Positions 63,331-64,000 of a DNA stretch of 64,000 nt are shown in pieces. The notes beneath the pieces were generated by a model, which had not been told where the DNA came from, did no database searches, and saw nothing but the letters and a program-made list of their open reading frames with translations. The position numbers and the translations under genes are program-made. How positions within the stretch are numbered: position 1 is the first letter of the stretch; each line of letters opens with the position of its first letter. The DNA is taken from NCBI GenBank assembly GCA_965601485.1, contig OZ271846.1:1054001-1118000 (forward strand). The letters run 5' to 3'. The stretch comes from Methylotenera_A aquatica. GTDB lineage: Bacteria; Pseudomonadota; Gammaproteobacteria; Burkholderiales; Methylophilaceae.

Positions 63331-64000
63331 TTAGTTTGCGCTATGAACAGATACTATCTCTTCAATTAAGGCGCGTACTCTAATCATCGTCAAATCTAAA
63401 TTGGTAATGACATCTTCATATTGAATACCATTAGCACTATCGCCCCGCCCTGCTGCTTGATTGGCTATTGGACAAAGCGCCGCATATTGCAATCCAAGCT
63501 CACGCGCTAAAACCGCCTCAGGCATGCCCGTCATGCCAACTAAGGTTGCCCCATCGCGCTCTAAACGATTAATTTCGGCGGCGGTTTCTAGTCTTGGGCC
63601 TTGTACACAGGCATAAACGCCACCATCGAGCACAATTTGTTGAATATTTTTTGCCGCTTGCTTACATAATTGACGTAATGAATTGGAATAAGGTTCGGTG
63701 AAATCAATATGCTTAACGGGTAACTCAATACCATCGTGATAGGTATTTTTACGGCCATGCGTGTAATCTAAAATTTGATTAGGCAAAACAATATCGCCAG
63801 CCTTTAAATTATTGCTAATACCGCCAACAGTTGCAATGGCTAATAAATGCGTTACACCAACAGAATGAAGCGCCCAAATATTGGCACGATAATTCACGGC
63901 ATGCGGTGGAATCGTGTGGCCGCCACCGTGTCGCGCTAAAAACACCACATCTTCACCCGCCATTTTGCCAAAAATAAGCGGTTGCGATGCTTCTCCGTAG
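63331..64000 (-). CDS. S-methyl-5'-thioinosine phosphorylase-type enzyme, 5' end outside window
   Basis: The frame continues to the right edge, adding YGEASQPLIFGK upstream of the first internal Met (63963), so the N-terminus is cut. It belongs to the MTAP/PNP family: ARHGGGHTIPPHAVNYRANI (phosphate and sugar site), TVGGISNN, GPRLETAAEI and VGMTGMPEAVLARELGL. The TGMPE purine-site sequence and NQAAGRGDS fit the bacterial methylthioinosine type better than MTA phosphorylase. It salvages the methylthio-nucleoside from polyamine or quorum-signal synthesis. It lies 17 bp upstream of def. Confidence 0.85.
   Translation of the reverse strand, partial: YGEASQPLIFGKMAGEDVVFLARHGGGHTIPPHAVNYRANIWALHSVGVTHLLAIATVGGISNNLKAGDIVLPNQILDYTHGRKNTYHDGIELPVKHIDFTEPYSNSLRQLCKQAAKNIQQIVLDGGVYACVQGPRLETAAEINRLERDGATLVGMTGMPEAVLARELGLQYAALCPIANQAAGRGDSANGIQYEDVITNLDLTMIRVRALIEEIVSVHSAN

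Overview
The window looks like the chromosome of a low-GC betaproteobacterium, most likely a methylotroph of the Methylophilaceae (Methylotenera/Methylophilus type). This is inferred from gene order (smc-zipA-ligA; plsX-fabH-fabD-fabG-acpP-fabF; rpsB-tsf-pyrH-frr-uppS-cdsA-dxr-rseP-bamA-skp-lpxD-fabZ-lpxA-lpxB-rnhB), from a separate two-subunit pyruvate carboxylase, and from the PEP-CTERM/exosortase genes. I could not run a database search. There is no rRNA, CRISPR array or intact insertion sequence.

Layout. 1-1299: the 5' part of a secreted 5'-nucleotidase-like metallophosphatase. 1912-5119: a 3.2-kb island bounded by a 20-bp direct copy of the 3' end of tRNA-Glu. It carries an exported truncated globin, an OhrR-type peroxide sensor, an unknown protein and a protein of four integrase-type repeats, but no recombinase catalytic domain. 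5101-5349: tRNA-Glu and tRNA-Ala. 5481-14072: queF, then smc, zipA, ligA and a TPR protein. 14194-17046: the methionine sulfoxide reductase pair msrPQ, then a decaying his/HIT segment, then tatA and tatB without tatC.

17.7-23.9 kb is the most distinctive accessory region. A 24-bp palindromic tandem repeat precedes a PEP-CTERM protein. It is followed by a Tat-exported PhoX-type phosphatase, a DNRLRE-like protein with a C-terminal anchor, a second PEP-CTERM protein, a small exosortase with Cys/Arg/His catalytic residues, and a membrane protein probably dedicated to it. Together they look like a compact export, sorting and anchoring module with its own cargo.

24.1-36.8 kb (minus strand) holds a long biosynthetic block: PhnP-like hydrolase, tatD, pilZ, holB, tmk, mltG, pabC, fabF, acpP, fabG, fabD, fabH, plsX, rpmF and yceD, covering fatty-acid synthesis with replication and envelope functions. 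36.9-43.1 kb (plus strand) holds pycA/pycB, a Maf-type pyrophosphatase, a DUF4139 protein and an RsmI-like methyltransferase. 43.1-57.7 kb (minus strand) runs from rpsB to rnhB and joins translation, isoprenoid and phospholipid synthesis, lipid A synthesis and outer-membrane assembly. 58.4-61.8 kb carries map and glnD. The right end has two tandem cupins, tRNA-Ser, def and a methylthioinosine phosphorylase-type gene cut by the window edge.

The core blocks are ordinary. The observations worth following are the tRNA-Glu island, the exosortase module with its palindromic repeat, and the erosion of the hisE-HIT-tat segment.
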